Shown piece by piece: positions 18,690 to 28,348 of a DNA stretch of 31,458 nt (the first letter of the stretch is position 1; the number at the start of each line of letters is the position of its first letter). Below the pieces are notes generated by a model. It did not search any database. It was not told where the DNA came from and worked only from the letters and a program-made list of their open reading frames with translations. The DNA comes from Chara braunii (lineage: Eukaryota > Streptophyta > Charophyceae > Charales > Characeae): the NCBI GenBank assembly GCA_003427395.1, contig BFEA01000440.1, positions 169,004 to 200,461 of the forward strand. The letters run 5' to 3'. The translations under genes were made by a program, and so were the position numbers.

Positions 18690-19652
18690 ACAGGGAGGTT
18701 GTCTACTCCATAGAGATCATCCCCGATAGCAAGATACCTAAAGGAAAAATCTATCAGATAGCTCCAACCGAGTTGGACGAGCGTCGTCGACAACTGAAAG
18801 AGCTCATAGAGAAGGGTTGGATATGGCCTAGAATCTTCCCCTTCGGCTCACCCGTTCTATTCATCCCGTGATTATAGAGGCCTCAATGTCATCACCGTTA
18901 AGAACGAAGAGCTATAAGATAGCTCCAACCGAGTTGGACTAGCGTCGTCGACAACTGAAAGAGCTCATAGAGAAGGGTTGGATATGGCCTAGCATCTTCC
19001 CCTTCGGCTCACCCGTTCTATTCATCCCGTGATTATAGAGGCCTCAATGTCATCACCGTTAAGAACGAAGAGCCTACCGCGCATCGACGACCTATTCGAT
19101 AGGGTGCAGAAGTACTTTACCAAGATAAACTTAAAATTCGGGTACCATCAAATTGTTATTAGAACGAAAGACCAGCACAAAACCGCATTTCAAACTACGT
19201 ACGATCTGTACGAGTTTGTGGTGATGCCCTTCGGTCTTTGCAATGCGATGGGTACATTCCAGCACGCTATGAATAAGATTTTTCATGATTACTTACATAA
19301 GTTTATCATCGTGTATCTCGATGACATTTTTATCTTTAGTAAGACCGTCGAGGAACATACTCAATATGTAGACAAACTACTTTCTCTCCTCCGGTAGCAC
19401 AAATATAAGATAAACTTAAAGAAATGCAAGTTTGGTCGTACTACAATCTTGTCTTTGGGTCAAGAAGTTTCCGCGAAAGGGAGTAGGCCTGAAGATGCGA
19501 AGGTGGCTAGCATTCGAGGCTGGTCCCAGTCCGTGACCGAGGTCAGATCATTCTTGGGGATGTATGGTTATTATCGCAATTTTGTAAAGGACTATAGTAC
19601 TGTTGCCTCCCCCTTGACTGATCTAACGCGCCTTGACACCCCATGGGAATGA
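18690..19652 (+). pseudogene. Reverse transcriptase (Ty3/gypsy)
   Basis: Landmarks in order are IAPTELDERRRQLKEL, EKGWIWPRIFPFGSPVLF, DYRGLN-ITVKNEE, PRIDDLFDRVQ, INLKFGYHQI, YEFVVMPFGLCNA and the active-site box IVYLDDIFIF. The thumb region VRSFLGMYGYYRNFVKDY follows. It is broken by stops and by an internal deletion before DYRGLN. A 161-bp tandem duplication (18756-18916 and 18917-19073) covers that deletion and shifts frame. The YLDD box itself is intact. Confidence 0.85.
18756..19073 (+). repeat. 161-bp tandem duplication inside RT
   Basis: 18756-18916 and 18917-19073 are nearly identical (few mismatches, e.g. GACGAGCG versus GACTAGCG), with a period of 161 bp, so it is not a codon multiple. 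It arose within this dead copy. Confidence 0.92.
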
Positions 19653-19654
19653 AC

Positions 19655-19910
19655 AAACGCATGTGAGGCTTCTTTCAAGCGAATGCACTGGAGGTTCTTC
19701 TATAAGGCACTTGTCCACTGGAGATACGATCTGTTGGGAAGGTTCTTCTATCTGAGAACTGACCATCAGACACTCAAGTGGATCAAGACACAACTTGTTC
19801 TCTCTTATGCACTCAAAAACTGGATTGAAGTCATAGATCACTAAGACTTCAAGCTAGACTATGTGAAAGGAGAGTATAACAAGGTTGTTGTTGCACTGTC
19901 ATGTAGGGCG
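19655..19910 (+). pseudogene. RNase H region (gypsy element)
   Basis: In pieces: GRFFYLRTDHQTLKWIKTQ, then NWIEVIDH, a stop, DFKLDYVKGEYNKVV and ALSCRADY. The TDH-x-x-LKW and Y-x-x-GE-x-N-x-V-x-A-LS patterns are the end of the gypsy RNase H, which removes the RNA strand during reverse transcription. The early catalytic Asp/Glu part is missing, which suggests a deletion near 19650-19700. Confidence 0.75.
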
Positions 19911-20039
19911 GACTACCTAGGTGGATCGATTACCAAGTTTGGTCTATCTGACAATGTAACCTTTGTGGAAGCCTACAAGGAAGCCCCTATCACGATGGAC
20001 ATCATGCACAAACTAGAGTCCCAAGACAAGGCTACATCC

Positions 20040-21182
20040 GACGAGTTTTTGATGGTCGATGGGTTATTCTTTCTTGAGAAGGCGGGAATTAAGAGGTTAT
20101 CTGTTCCATCTAGAGAGATTTTGCGTAGTTTACTTTTAGGAGAGTGTCACAACGCAACGAGATAATTTGGCTACAAGAAGACTTCTGCTAATCTAGTACA
20201 ACGATTTTGGTGGCCTAATATGCTTGACGATGCAAAGAAATATGTACATACTTGCCAAGTCTGTCAGCGGGACAAGCCGCAAACTCAAGCCCCGCTTGGG
20301 TTACTCAAGCCCTTGCCCATTCCCGCTGGTCTATGGACTTCATGGACACCCTCATGACCAGCAGTAGTGGCAAGTGGCAAATCTTCTTCATAGTTGATAG
20401 GTTTACTGAGTACACTAGACTAATCGCCATGCCAGAGACAACAAGGACTGAGCACGTCATCAAGTTGTTTATGGTCAATTAGGTGCATGATTTTGGACTA
20501 CCTAAAACAATTGTGTGAAAGAGATGTCAGGTTCAACAGCAAAATGTGGAAGAAGGTTGCTGAACATTTGGGCAGTTAACTCCAGATGACTTCAGGGAAT
20601 CGTCTCGAAGCTAACGGACAGGCTGAACAGATGAACCGTGTGGTGCAGCATCTGCTGCAGCATTATATTAAGCCCAGTCAGAATGACTGTGATAAAAAGT
20701 TACCTATCATCGCCAGTCTGGATAACAATGTTGTACACAACACCACCGACGTCAGTCCGAATCAGATGCATTTGGGGTGGAAGCCTGTATCTGTTCTAGA
20801 CTTCCTTCTGCGTGAAAATCAATCCGTTGCAACTCCTGGAACCATCGAATTTGGTGTCAAGTACGAGAAGCTGTTGCAGCAGGCTGTCGAACACATCAAG
20901 AAGTCTCAAGAAGCAATTATTGCTTCTAAGCACAAGCGTCGACAACAGTCCACATTTCAGGTAGGGGAACGTGTCTGGGTAAAGGCCAGTAAGCTAGGAC
21001 AGGAATTCGGCATCTCTAGGAAACAAATGCAGTATTTTGCTCCTTGGGAAGTCTTAGATATTGTAGGTAGTGATTTGGATGGTCCCTTGTATGTGGTTAG
21101 AATCCCTAGTCACTTGCGCACTTACCCTGTGTTACACGCCTCAAAGCTTGCACCTTTCGGTGAGACACGACAATTCCATTAA
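20040..21182 (+). pseudogene. Integrase region (gypsy element)
   Basis: The N-terminal zinc region is present as FGYKKTSANLVQRFWWPNM and YVHTCQVCQRD. It keeps the CxxC, but the second His position is lost to a stop at 20163. The catalytic core follows with WSMDFMDTL (first Asp), FIVDRFTEY and FGLPKTIV; the second Asp region is scrambled near 20515-20580. Next come EANGQAEQMNR (Glu), the long helical C-terminal domain and VWVKASKL, then PWEVLDIVG, GPLYVVRIPSHL and HASKLAPF. The usual order is kept, with several stops. After 21183 a chromodomain-like tail is not recognisable. Confidence 0.82.
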
Positions 21183-21391
21183 CGAGATCAATGCTGCCGC
21201 CAACCATGGATGGTCAAATGGACGTCGACGCTATTATGGAATACAGAGACATGCCTGTTCCCAAGCCAGCTGGATCCGTATGATGCCTGAACTGAACCCG
21301 GTATGCCTGTTCCCAAGCCAGCTTAACGCATAAACCTATGAGAGAATACTGGGTTCGGTTCATGTCAAGCATCTCAGCGGACTTTCAAAGC

Positions 21392-21404
21392 TAAGGGGGA
21401 TGGA
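21392..21404 (+). promoter_or_regulatory. Putative polypurine tract and 3' LTR start
   Basis: TAAGGGGGA followed by TGGAATG is the usual form of a Ty3/gypsy plus-strand primer next to an LTR starting TG. No matching 5' LTR was found by eye, so the LTR length is unknown. Confidence 0.5.
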
Positions 21405-22534
21405 ATGCGAGGAATAAGCCCTCGCGGGCCCCTTATCAGACGTGCACATGTTCTGGGCAGAGGCCCTCAGCAAGCCTTGTGCCCGCCCTAAGTGAAGGTG
21501 GGCCTGAATATTCACAAGAGGCCAAAATTTGACACTTTTCCATATGTGGGAACTCAGGTAGTTGCAGCACGCCAGTCGGTTACAAGGAAATGTGAGCCCC
21601 CCTGCTCTTTCCAGAAAACATGTGCTGCGCCGAACAGTTGGGCCCAGGACCGGGTAGTTGCGCCTGGGCACACAAATTGGAAGGCAGATGCATCACGAAG
21701 TGGCGGCGGGGCTACGAGAAAGCAGCATTGTCGACATACCTACCCCAGGGCCTGTGCGAATGCAACAAACGACCGAAGTCTGGAAATCCGGGGTGTGCCC
21801 AACTATAAAGGGCCCATGCCCTCAACTGAAGAGAGGGTCCTGGGCGCAGGCACAGGGGCCCGACTCAAAAATTCTCATCCAGGCCCACACGCAGCCAAAC
21901 AGAGGTTGTCACTTCGATATAGGAAGTAAGGCAGCCAGGGTCTGGCATTCTGGCCCACGCTGGCAATTTGGTCACGCTCGTGCGCTGCTGCCCAAGTGGC
22001 TGCTTGCTGCGTTATCGGCCACGGGCGCATGCGGGCGCTGGAAGGTGAGAGGGGTGCTGCAGGGCGGCAGTGTGCAAGCAGCCATAGCCGGGCTGCAGGG
22101 CGCAGGAGGGTAAACGACGGTCGGTGATCTTCGGTAAGGAGGCGAGTGTGGGTGGTCAGGGTTGATGAGGGGAGATGAGATACGTACCTGGTGCATGAGG
22201 GAGGTCCGCTATGGTGCTGACGTCATGTACATTGGTCTTCAAAGTCGAAGTGAGTCTGTTGCGTGAATGCGGCTGTAGTAGGATAGGCTAGGTAGAGTAG
22301 GAAGGGCGTTGGGAGCCATACAGTAGGAGCAAGATTGGATACTGCTTTGGTGTGGCCTGAAGGCTTGAACATTGGCTGATGAGTTCATTGTAATGCCCTT
22401 ATGTGGATGGAATCTTGGCGCATTCATGCTCTGTGCTTGGTACATGACTACTTGGACATCTGTGTGATTTCGCAACTTCGCTTTCTGTATATCATTCTCA
22501 CTCATATTCTTTGCAAAGCTGTCTTTCCATCCAC

Positions 22535-22573
<39 letters not shown>

Positions 22574-23130
22574 TGCATGTGCAAGGCTTGGCCCTAAGAG
22601 CGTGCACATGCCGAGGGATAGGTTTTCCACCAAGAAGGTTTGTCCACTTTTGTCACAGCAGATGATACAAGCAGCACAGAGGCTACGCGATGGGAGAATT
22701 GTGTGCCTCTCTCTTTTCAAGAAGGTGCCTTCCGTACCTCGGCGGACTGTGAAGGAGAAAATTTAAAACCAAAAAAAAAAGTGGTGGGATTTCGCCGCTG
22801 CTGTGTGACCAGTGGACAAGGCCAATCCCACAAGGCCACAACCATGTCGCTTGTGATTTGCGCCACCATTGCAGCCAGGGGAGGCACCAAAACTGCTTGT
22901 CAACCTGGAATGAAGTAGCAAGTTTTGTGATTTTAATAACCTTGTGTGAGTATGCCCTGAGAGGCATAATGAACTAGACTGATGGCCAAATGACGGCCAA
23001 ATGATCAGCGAAGTCTAAAAACTGTCCTAGTACCATTTTCATTATCAGATGCCTCAAAACAGCCTTTACCCACAGCTGGGCCTTTACCCGTTAGGGGAGG
23101 CTTGATTGACAACAGGGACATCCGTGTGAC
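21405..23130. other. Intergenic DNA or degraded LTR, no supportable gene
   Basis: Mostly GC-rich to 22100, then mixed. The first few hundred bases may be 3' LTR. It holds a (TG)n run at about 22538-22571. Open frames overlap on both strands without any family resemblance. Confidence 0.45.
22538..22571. repeat. (TG)n microsatellite
   Basis: About 17 uninterrupted TG units. Confidence 0.95.
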
Positions 23131-23133
23131 TGA

Positions 23134-23584
23134 GGGCATCGTTAGACACTCCTCAGGGACACGAAATCCCCAAGGAATTGTTCGTTCCACCTATCCTCGG
23201 GTATGCAATCCGAAAAAAAAAGTGAAAACGCTTTCCTCGGGCAATAGGGATTTCCACAGCCATTTTTTCCTTTGCCCAAGAAGAGACCTCGCGAGGTCCC
23301 TTGGGCACAAGGAATCCGCGTTTGACGGAGAGGAGAGGTCACACAGGTAGATGACGTTACAGCCGAGCCTCTGGATTGTGCCTGCATCCCATTGGCTGAA
23401 GGCCTGAAGCACAACTGTTTTTTTTTTCTTTTCTTTTCTTTTTTCTTTCCTGACATCTGTCTTAGGAGATGTCCTCGGGCGACGTCCCCAAGGACAGGTG
23501 AACGACGGGCCCAAATTTCCTTTTGAGCCATTAGGAATCTTTCCTATTGCCCGAGGATTTCAATAGGAGTGTCTAACGACGCCC
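23134..23584. mobile_element. Possible 451-bp MITE with 20-bp inverted ends
   Basis: The left end GGGCATCGTTAGACACTCCT and the reverse complement of the right end differ at a single base. TGA flanks both sides (23131-23133, 23585-23587), giving a possible 3-bp target duplication. Short inverted ends with 3-bp duplications recall PIF/Harbinger, although the canonical target is TWA, so the class is uncertain. A second related motif, CTCGGGCAATAGG, occurs inside both halves. There is no transposase frame; the interior has a poly-pyrimidine run at 23419-23449. Confidence 0.7.
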
Positions 23585-23587
23585 TGA

Positions 23588-24018
23588 TTGATTGATTGCC
23601 ACAAGAACAAAAGTGGAGGTGGGTTGTGCATCATGTAACAGCTCTTCCAGAAGTGATTCCTTCGTCTTGGTTAAGACAGGTGCAACAAAAATGAGCGACA
23701 GATTGCAAAATCAGTTGAAAGTCGGGTAGTCGAACGCTGTCCAGAAAGCAGAAATGCACTGCTATTTTGCAAATGGAGAACCTAAGCACCTAATTCAAAT
23801 GTCAATGAAAGCATACTCTCGCCACCACCAACATATGTTTCCAGAGCCCATCCTCCTACTTAGCGCTCAGCGCCCAGACTAGGATCACACAGCTACTTCA
23901 CCACACTACGAATTGACAATGCAACCAGTTGACGTCAGCAGGAGTCACCGAAGTACGTGCAGATGTCAATTATCCAGACCCCTGCCACGACCAGGTACGT
24001 GCCCTCACATCATACCCT

Positions 24019-24021
<3 letters not shown>
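23588..24021. other. Intergenic DNA, no supportable gene
   Basis: No reading frame, RNA or repeat family recognised. Confidence 0.4.

Positions 24022-24091
<70 letters not shown>
24022..24091. repeat. (TC)n microsatellite
   Basis: A perfect TC run of 70 bp. Like the one at the window start, it is followed by ATGGA. Confidence 0.95.
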
Positions 24092-24093
<2 letters not shown>

Positions 24094-24108
24094 GGACGGC
24101 TTGGCTAT

Positions 24109-24129
24109 GGCGCTGCCTTGAGCAGCGCC
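24109..24129. other. Short GC hairpin
   Basis: GGCGCTGC and GCAGCGCC form an 8-bp perfect stem with the loop CTTGA. No T run follows, so it is not a terminator. Confidence 0.5.
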
Positions 24130-24960
24130 CTTCTTCCAGTGACCCCGCTTGCTCTCCAGCGCTAGCGCAAGCAAGCAAGCCGTGCACGAGCAAGTGACCC
24201 AGCAGCGCTGCCGCAAGCACTGCGTAGTGCCCGAATGCCTGCTTCCTTGGCAGGCACTTTGCTAAATGGGAAGTGCTCGCAGCTTTGCTGCCTCGCTGGG
24301 AAACGTGTGTGCCCTCTAGCCTGGAGTTGGGCCAAAATGTCTGCGGCCAGGCCCGTTCAGACAGTAGCCTGGGACCGAATTGGTTATGAATGCCCGCCCA
24401 ACCACCCAGGCACAAACGTGTCGTGTTCCCTGCTTTCCCAACGTTGCTGGAAGAGGCTGGAAGGCTTACAAATATTTCAGATTCTCAAGTGCAAGGCAGA
24501 TGTAACCAACTGGCACGTGGCAACTGTCTCGTGCCCACAAAGATTTGCAAAAATTCACGAATTCAGGGCTCATTGAGATTCAGGGGCCCGCCTTCACTCG
24601 CCAGATGCAGGGGCCTTATGCTGGTATGCCGGGGGGTAAAATCCTCGCACAGGCATGGAGGAGATGGGCTGCATACCATTTTGTCGTCCAAAACCTTCCT
24701 CTATGCCCTGTGGGATCATCACAACCTGCGCTCGGCGGCCATGTCCAATGAGAGGCAAGACAAAACCTGGTTTGCAGCTTTGGCGGTGGAATGGAATTCT
24801 GTGGCCGGTGCAGATTTGTAATCCACATTCTTCTTTGCATACTTGCCGGCGTTGCCGCCTCTGTCCAAAAGTGTCTATCGCAATGGCAACAGCTGGACAT
24901 TTTGCATTTTTCTGTCTATGAGCAAAGTGCAGTGAAAGTTCAAACCCCCACTGGCCACGC
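24130..24960. other. Intergenic DNA, no supportable gene
   Basis: Open frames overlap on both strands; none resembles a known family. Confidence 0.4.
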
Positions 24961-25245
24961 ACCTGTTTTATCTGATCGGCTTCTACCAACCCTGGAAGAC
25001 CAAACCTAGCAATTTCAGGCCTACTCGGTCACAACAAAGGGAAGCACCCATATGAGTTCTGTGCCATCGACTTCTTTTTCTGGGAGGCAGCAGAAGCATT
25101 CACCAGTTTTTGTCCAATCGGCTTCTACCAACACCCTGGAAGACCAAACCTAGTTATTTCAGGCCTGCTTGGTCACACCAAAAGGGGGCACTCGTACAAG
25201 TTTTCGCCCCATCAACTTCTTTTTCTGGCAGGCAGCAGATGCATA
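24961..25245. repeat. Tandem duplication, period about 141 bp
   Basis: Two diverged copies (from 24961 and from 25102) share CGGCTTCTACCAAC, GGAAGACCAAACCTAG, ATTTCAGGCCT and CTTCTTTTTCTGG, with small indels. Confidence 0.85.
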
Positions 25246-25650
25246 CAGCACCTATCACACATCTATGTTTTGTACTTTTTTCCCCAAATTTTCCTTTGAA
25301 GGAGATCAGAGTTAGCCAAATCAGGAAACACCCACAACTTTGTGCCCCTCCCCCCGACAGACATAACCTGCCTGCAAGGTGGTCACAGCAAACAGGTACT
25401 TCTCAACATGTTCTGACATTCATCTTTATGTTAACCACTCTTCGATTCGATGTCTTCTTCTGTTGTTCTCATAAACCACCCCTACATGAGAGGGTCTCCT
25501 TTTCTCCCGAAGTAGTGACCACAGCATGGTACCTGGACCCATTACTCTTGGGAGGATGGGTGTGGAGCTAGTTCTCGGGTGACGCCCCTGTCAGCCTCCA
25601 CAGGTATTAATCAACATATTGACTTATCGGACCCAGTGCAGGTGAAGTTT
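25246..25650. other. Intergenic DNA, no supportable gene
   Basis: Nothing recognised between the two tandem duplications. Confidence 0.4.
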
Positions 25651-26002
25651 CCTCATGCATTGGCGCATCCACCATTCAAAGCGATGGGTAACTTACGTAT
25701 GGCAGTACTCTGATTAGCTGTGGACAATGGTTGCACTTTCTGTATGAAGCGTGCAGTCAAATGGGGAAGAGTGATGATTGATGGACTCTTGGAGTCCCAC
25801 GAGTTCTGAAACTGAGCTGAATTCCCTCATGCACTGGCGCATCCACCATTCAAAGTGATGGGTAACTTACGTATGGCAGTACTCTGATTAGCTGTGGACA
25901 AAGGTTGCACTTTCCGTATGAAGCATGCAATGCCGCAGTCAAATGGGGAAGAGTGACGATTGATGGACTCTTGGAGTCCCACGAGTTCTGAAAATGAGCT
26001 GA
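25651..26002. repeat. Tandem duplication, about 174 bp unit
   Basis: 25651-25824 and 25825-26002 are about 90 percent alike by eye. The second copy has a small insertion near 25930. Confidence 0.9.
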
Positions 26003-27561
26003 CTAGAGTACCCTCTGACACACCTCTGGAGGAAACAATACAACAGAGCACGGAAGCATTGAAAACAATTATCCTGTGGGGCATGGCATCCAAGCCTGCA
26101 TCAAAACACAATGGTGAAGAACCATCGGGTTTTATTATCACAGCAACTTCACATTGTGCGAGAGCACTACAAAACCCACCTTATCCACTGCTCAAACTGT
26201 GAGCTCCCCTGAGTAACTCCATGATGTACTTTTACTATCCCCGGTCGTAACTTTGACCACAATGCACTGACCACCACCAGCAGGGTAGAAGATTTTTCAG
26301 TTCCCACTTCCAAAATTGTGCGCTCATGGCATATTACTTCCACAAAGCCCCAATCCGAATGTTAATTCAGCACCTACCTGCCATCTGAAGAAACTCAAAA
26401 AGAAGTTACAAAAAGATTTCCAGGAAATCTTTAAAGAATAGTTCAAAACCCTAGGTATCACTCGGCACTTGCTGTGCTGCTCCAGGTCATTCCCTATCAG
26501 AATATTCACAGTCACCTCGGGCCTTCAGTTTTACAACTCCTTGCCTGCCTTTCTCTGACCTAGCCCACCTGGCCTCATAGTCGTTCCCCTCACTGAACCT
26601 GAAGGTCAGCCACATGCCAAAACTGGGGACGAGCACGCCATAACACTCCTGCTAAATACTTTGCTCAACCTAGACAACTCCCTGCCTGCCGCAATAGAAT
26701 TGAGGAGGAACACACATCTCGGTATAGGATCGATGTGTCTACCTGCAGCAGGAGCTCCTGGGCATACAAGCCGGTGCAATTATTTTCTCCTTAACGAGTA
26801 TACCGATGAATGGCTGAAGAACACAGACCCTTCTGGCTGCGACAGGCCTATGTTGCCGGACAAGTGCTGGACTGTTTTCGCTCTTCTGCCTGTGACACTC
26901 AGCGAACCAGTCCTTTTCCAGCAGTTTCAAGCTCTGAGGCTCACCATGCAGTCCTTTACCAGTAGTTCCAAGCGTCGAGGCCCACTTCGGATCAACATTC
27001 ACCTAGACATCCTACTAGGCAGTTGCATGCTGTACACTCTCGAGACATGTTCAGTGTATAATTGACCTCTGTTTTTCCTCAGCAGCCAGCACTACTACAG
27101 ATCTGGTTAGACAGGGCATTTACAAATGTAATACGGTCATACTTGAATTCGAATACATCCCAGAACGTCTCAATATGAGTATCCCCACTTGCCACACCAC
27201 TCGCACTGCCCAAGTTCGCCTTTTGGGATAATCTCCCACATGCATCCAGCTGCGTGAACACCATTTCACATCAAACAAGCGGAAACATAAGGAGACATTA
27301 ACTTTGATGGAGCCCAAAGGACGTGCTGCAGCTTCAAGTGCCACTAGCGATCAGTTATGGTGGGCAGACGTTGGTAGCTGGCTGCAACAAAGGTGACAGC
27401 CCAGTAAGGATGACTAGCAGCAATCATCATTATTACCATCAATCACAATTCCCTCTTCTCCTTTCAAAGCATGTTTTCCGTGCTGACCATTTTGACAAGT
27501 CTCAGGTGTAATTCCTCACATCGACTTCCACCACACCCATCTGTGCAAGCCATCAGCACTG
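26003..27561. other. Intergenic DNA, no supportable gene
   Basis: Includes one open frame at 26661-27065 on the plus strand (134 codons) that I do not recognise. Its composition is unremarkable, and an overlapping minus frame is also open, so I do not call it a gene. Confidence 0.4.
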
Positions 27562-27752
27562 CCCATCCTGATTTACTCAGTGGGCAGCCACTACTTTGAC
27601 CCCACACAGACATGAACTTCTAACTGAAATTGGCCAGAAGTGCAGTCGCATACATCCCATCCTGATTTACTCCTCAGGCAGCCAGTACTTCGACACCACT
27701 CAGACATGAACTTCTCCTAACAGAAACTGGCCAGAAGTGCAATCTCATACAT
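27562..27752. repeat. Tandem duplication, about 95 bp unit
   Basis: From 27562 and from 27656, sharing CCCATCCTGATTTACTC, CAGACATGAACTTCT and TGGCCAGAAGTGCA. Confidence 0.88.
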
Positions 27753-27890
27753 CTCACTAGGCCTCCGTATAAGTTTCTCTACTTGTCACACTCCTGGCAG
27801 TGCCAAATTTCACAATCTTGAGGATCTGAATCTTTGCAGTGATGCAGGGAAAACAAAAACAGATACTGAGGGAGAAGATGGGACCAAAAT

Positions 27891-28040
27891 ATGACCGTTC
27901 ATGATGCCCAGAAGGTGGTCTCCACACTATGATGATGACTTTTCATGATGCCCAGAAGGTGGTCTCCAGACTCTCCACACTATGATGATGACCTTTGATG
28001 ATGCCCAGAGGGTAGCCTCCACACTTGATGAGGACCTTTA
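27891..28040. repeat. Three tandem copies of a 42-56 bp unit
   Basis: Each copy contains GATGCCCAGA(A/G)GGT followed by CTCCACACT and a GATGATGACC-like end. Lies about 300 bp downstream of the APC7 stop codon. Confidence 0.85.
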
Positions 28041-28348
28041 CCCACCACGAAGTACAACTCGCGCTCGGCCATAACGGGCAGGTAGTATATCCTCCAGCCG
28101 AGTGTGAAAAAATGGTGATGGTACAGTGAGCATGACAGCAACGATCAATAGCAGCCAGTGTAATTCCCACCTCTCAGAGCATGTTCCCACGTTCTCTTCC
28201 TTCGAAGCATGTTTCTATACTCACCAATTTGCACAGACCTTGAACGCAGTGCCTCACATCCCATGACTCTATGAATACATCTGACCGGCCTCCCGTCCTG
28301 TTGGCCGCTCTCCAATAACTTCCTTGGCTCAGCTCTGACAGACCACCA

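Noticed and set aside
24005-24415. Long frames over the (TC)n tract
   Set aside because: Arg-Glu and Ser-Leu repeats are simply the microsatellite translated; there is no family resemblance.
26661-27065. 134-codon frame in the 3' intergenic region of APC7
   Set aside because: No recognisable motif, an overlapping open minus frame, and a repeat-rich neighbourhood.
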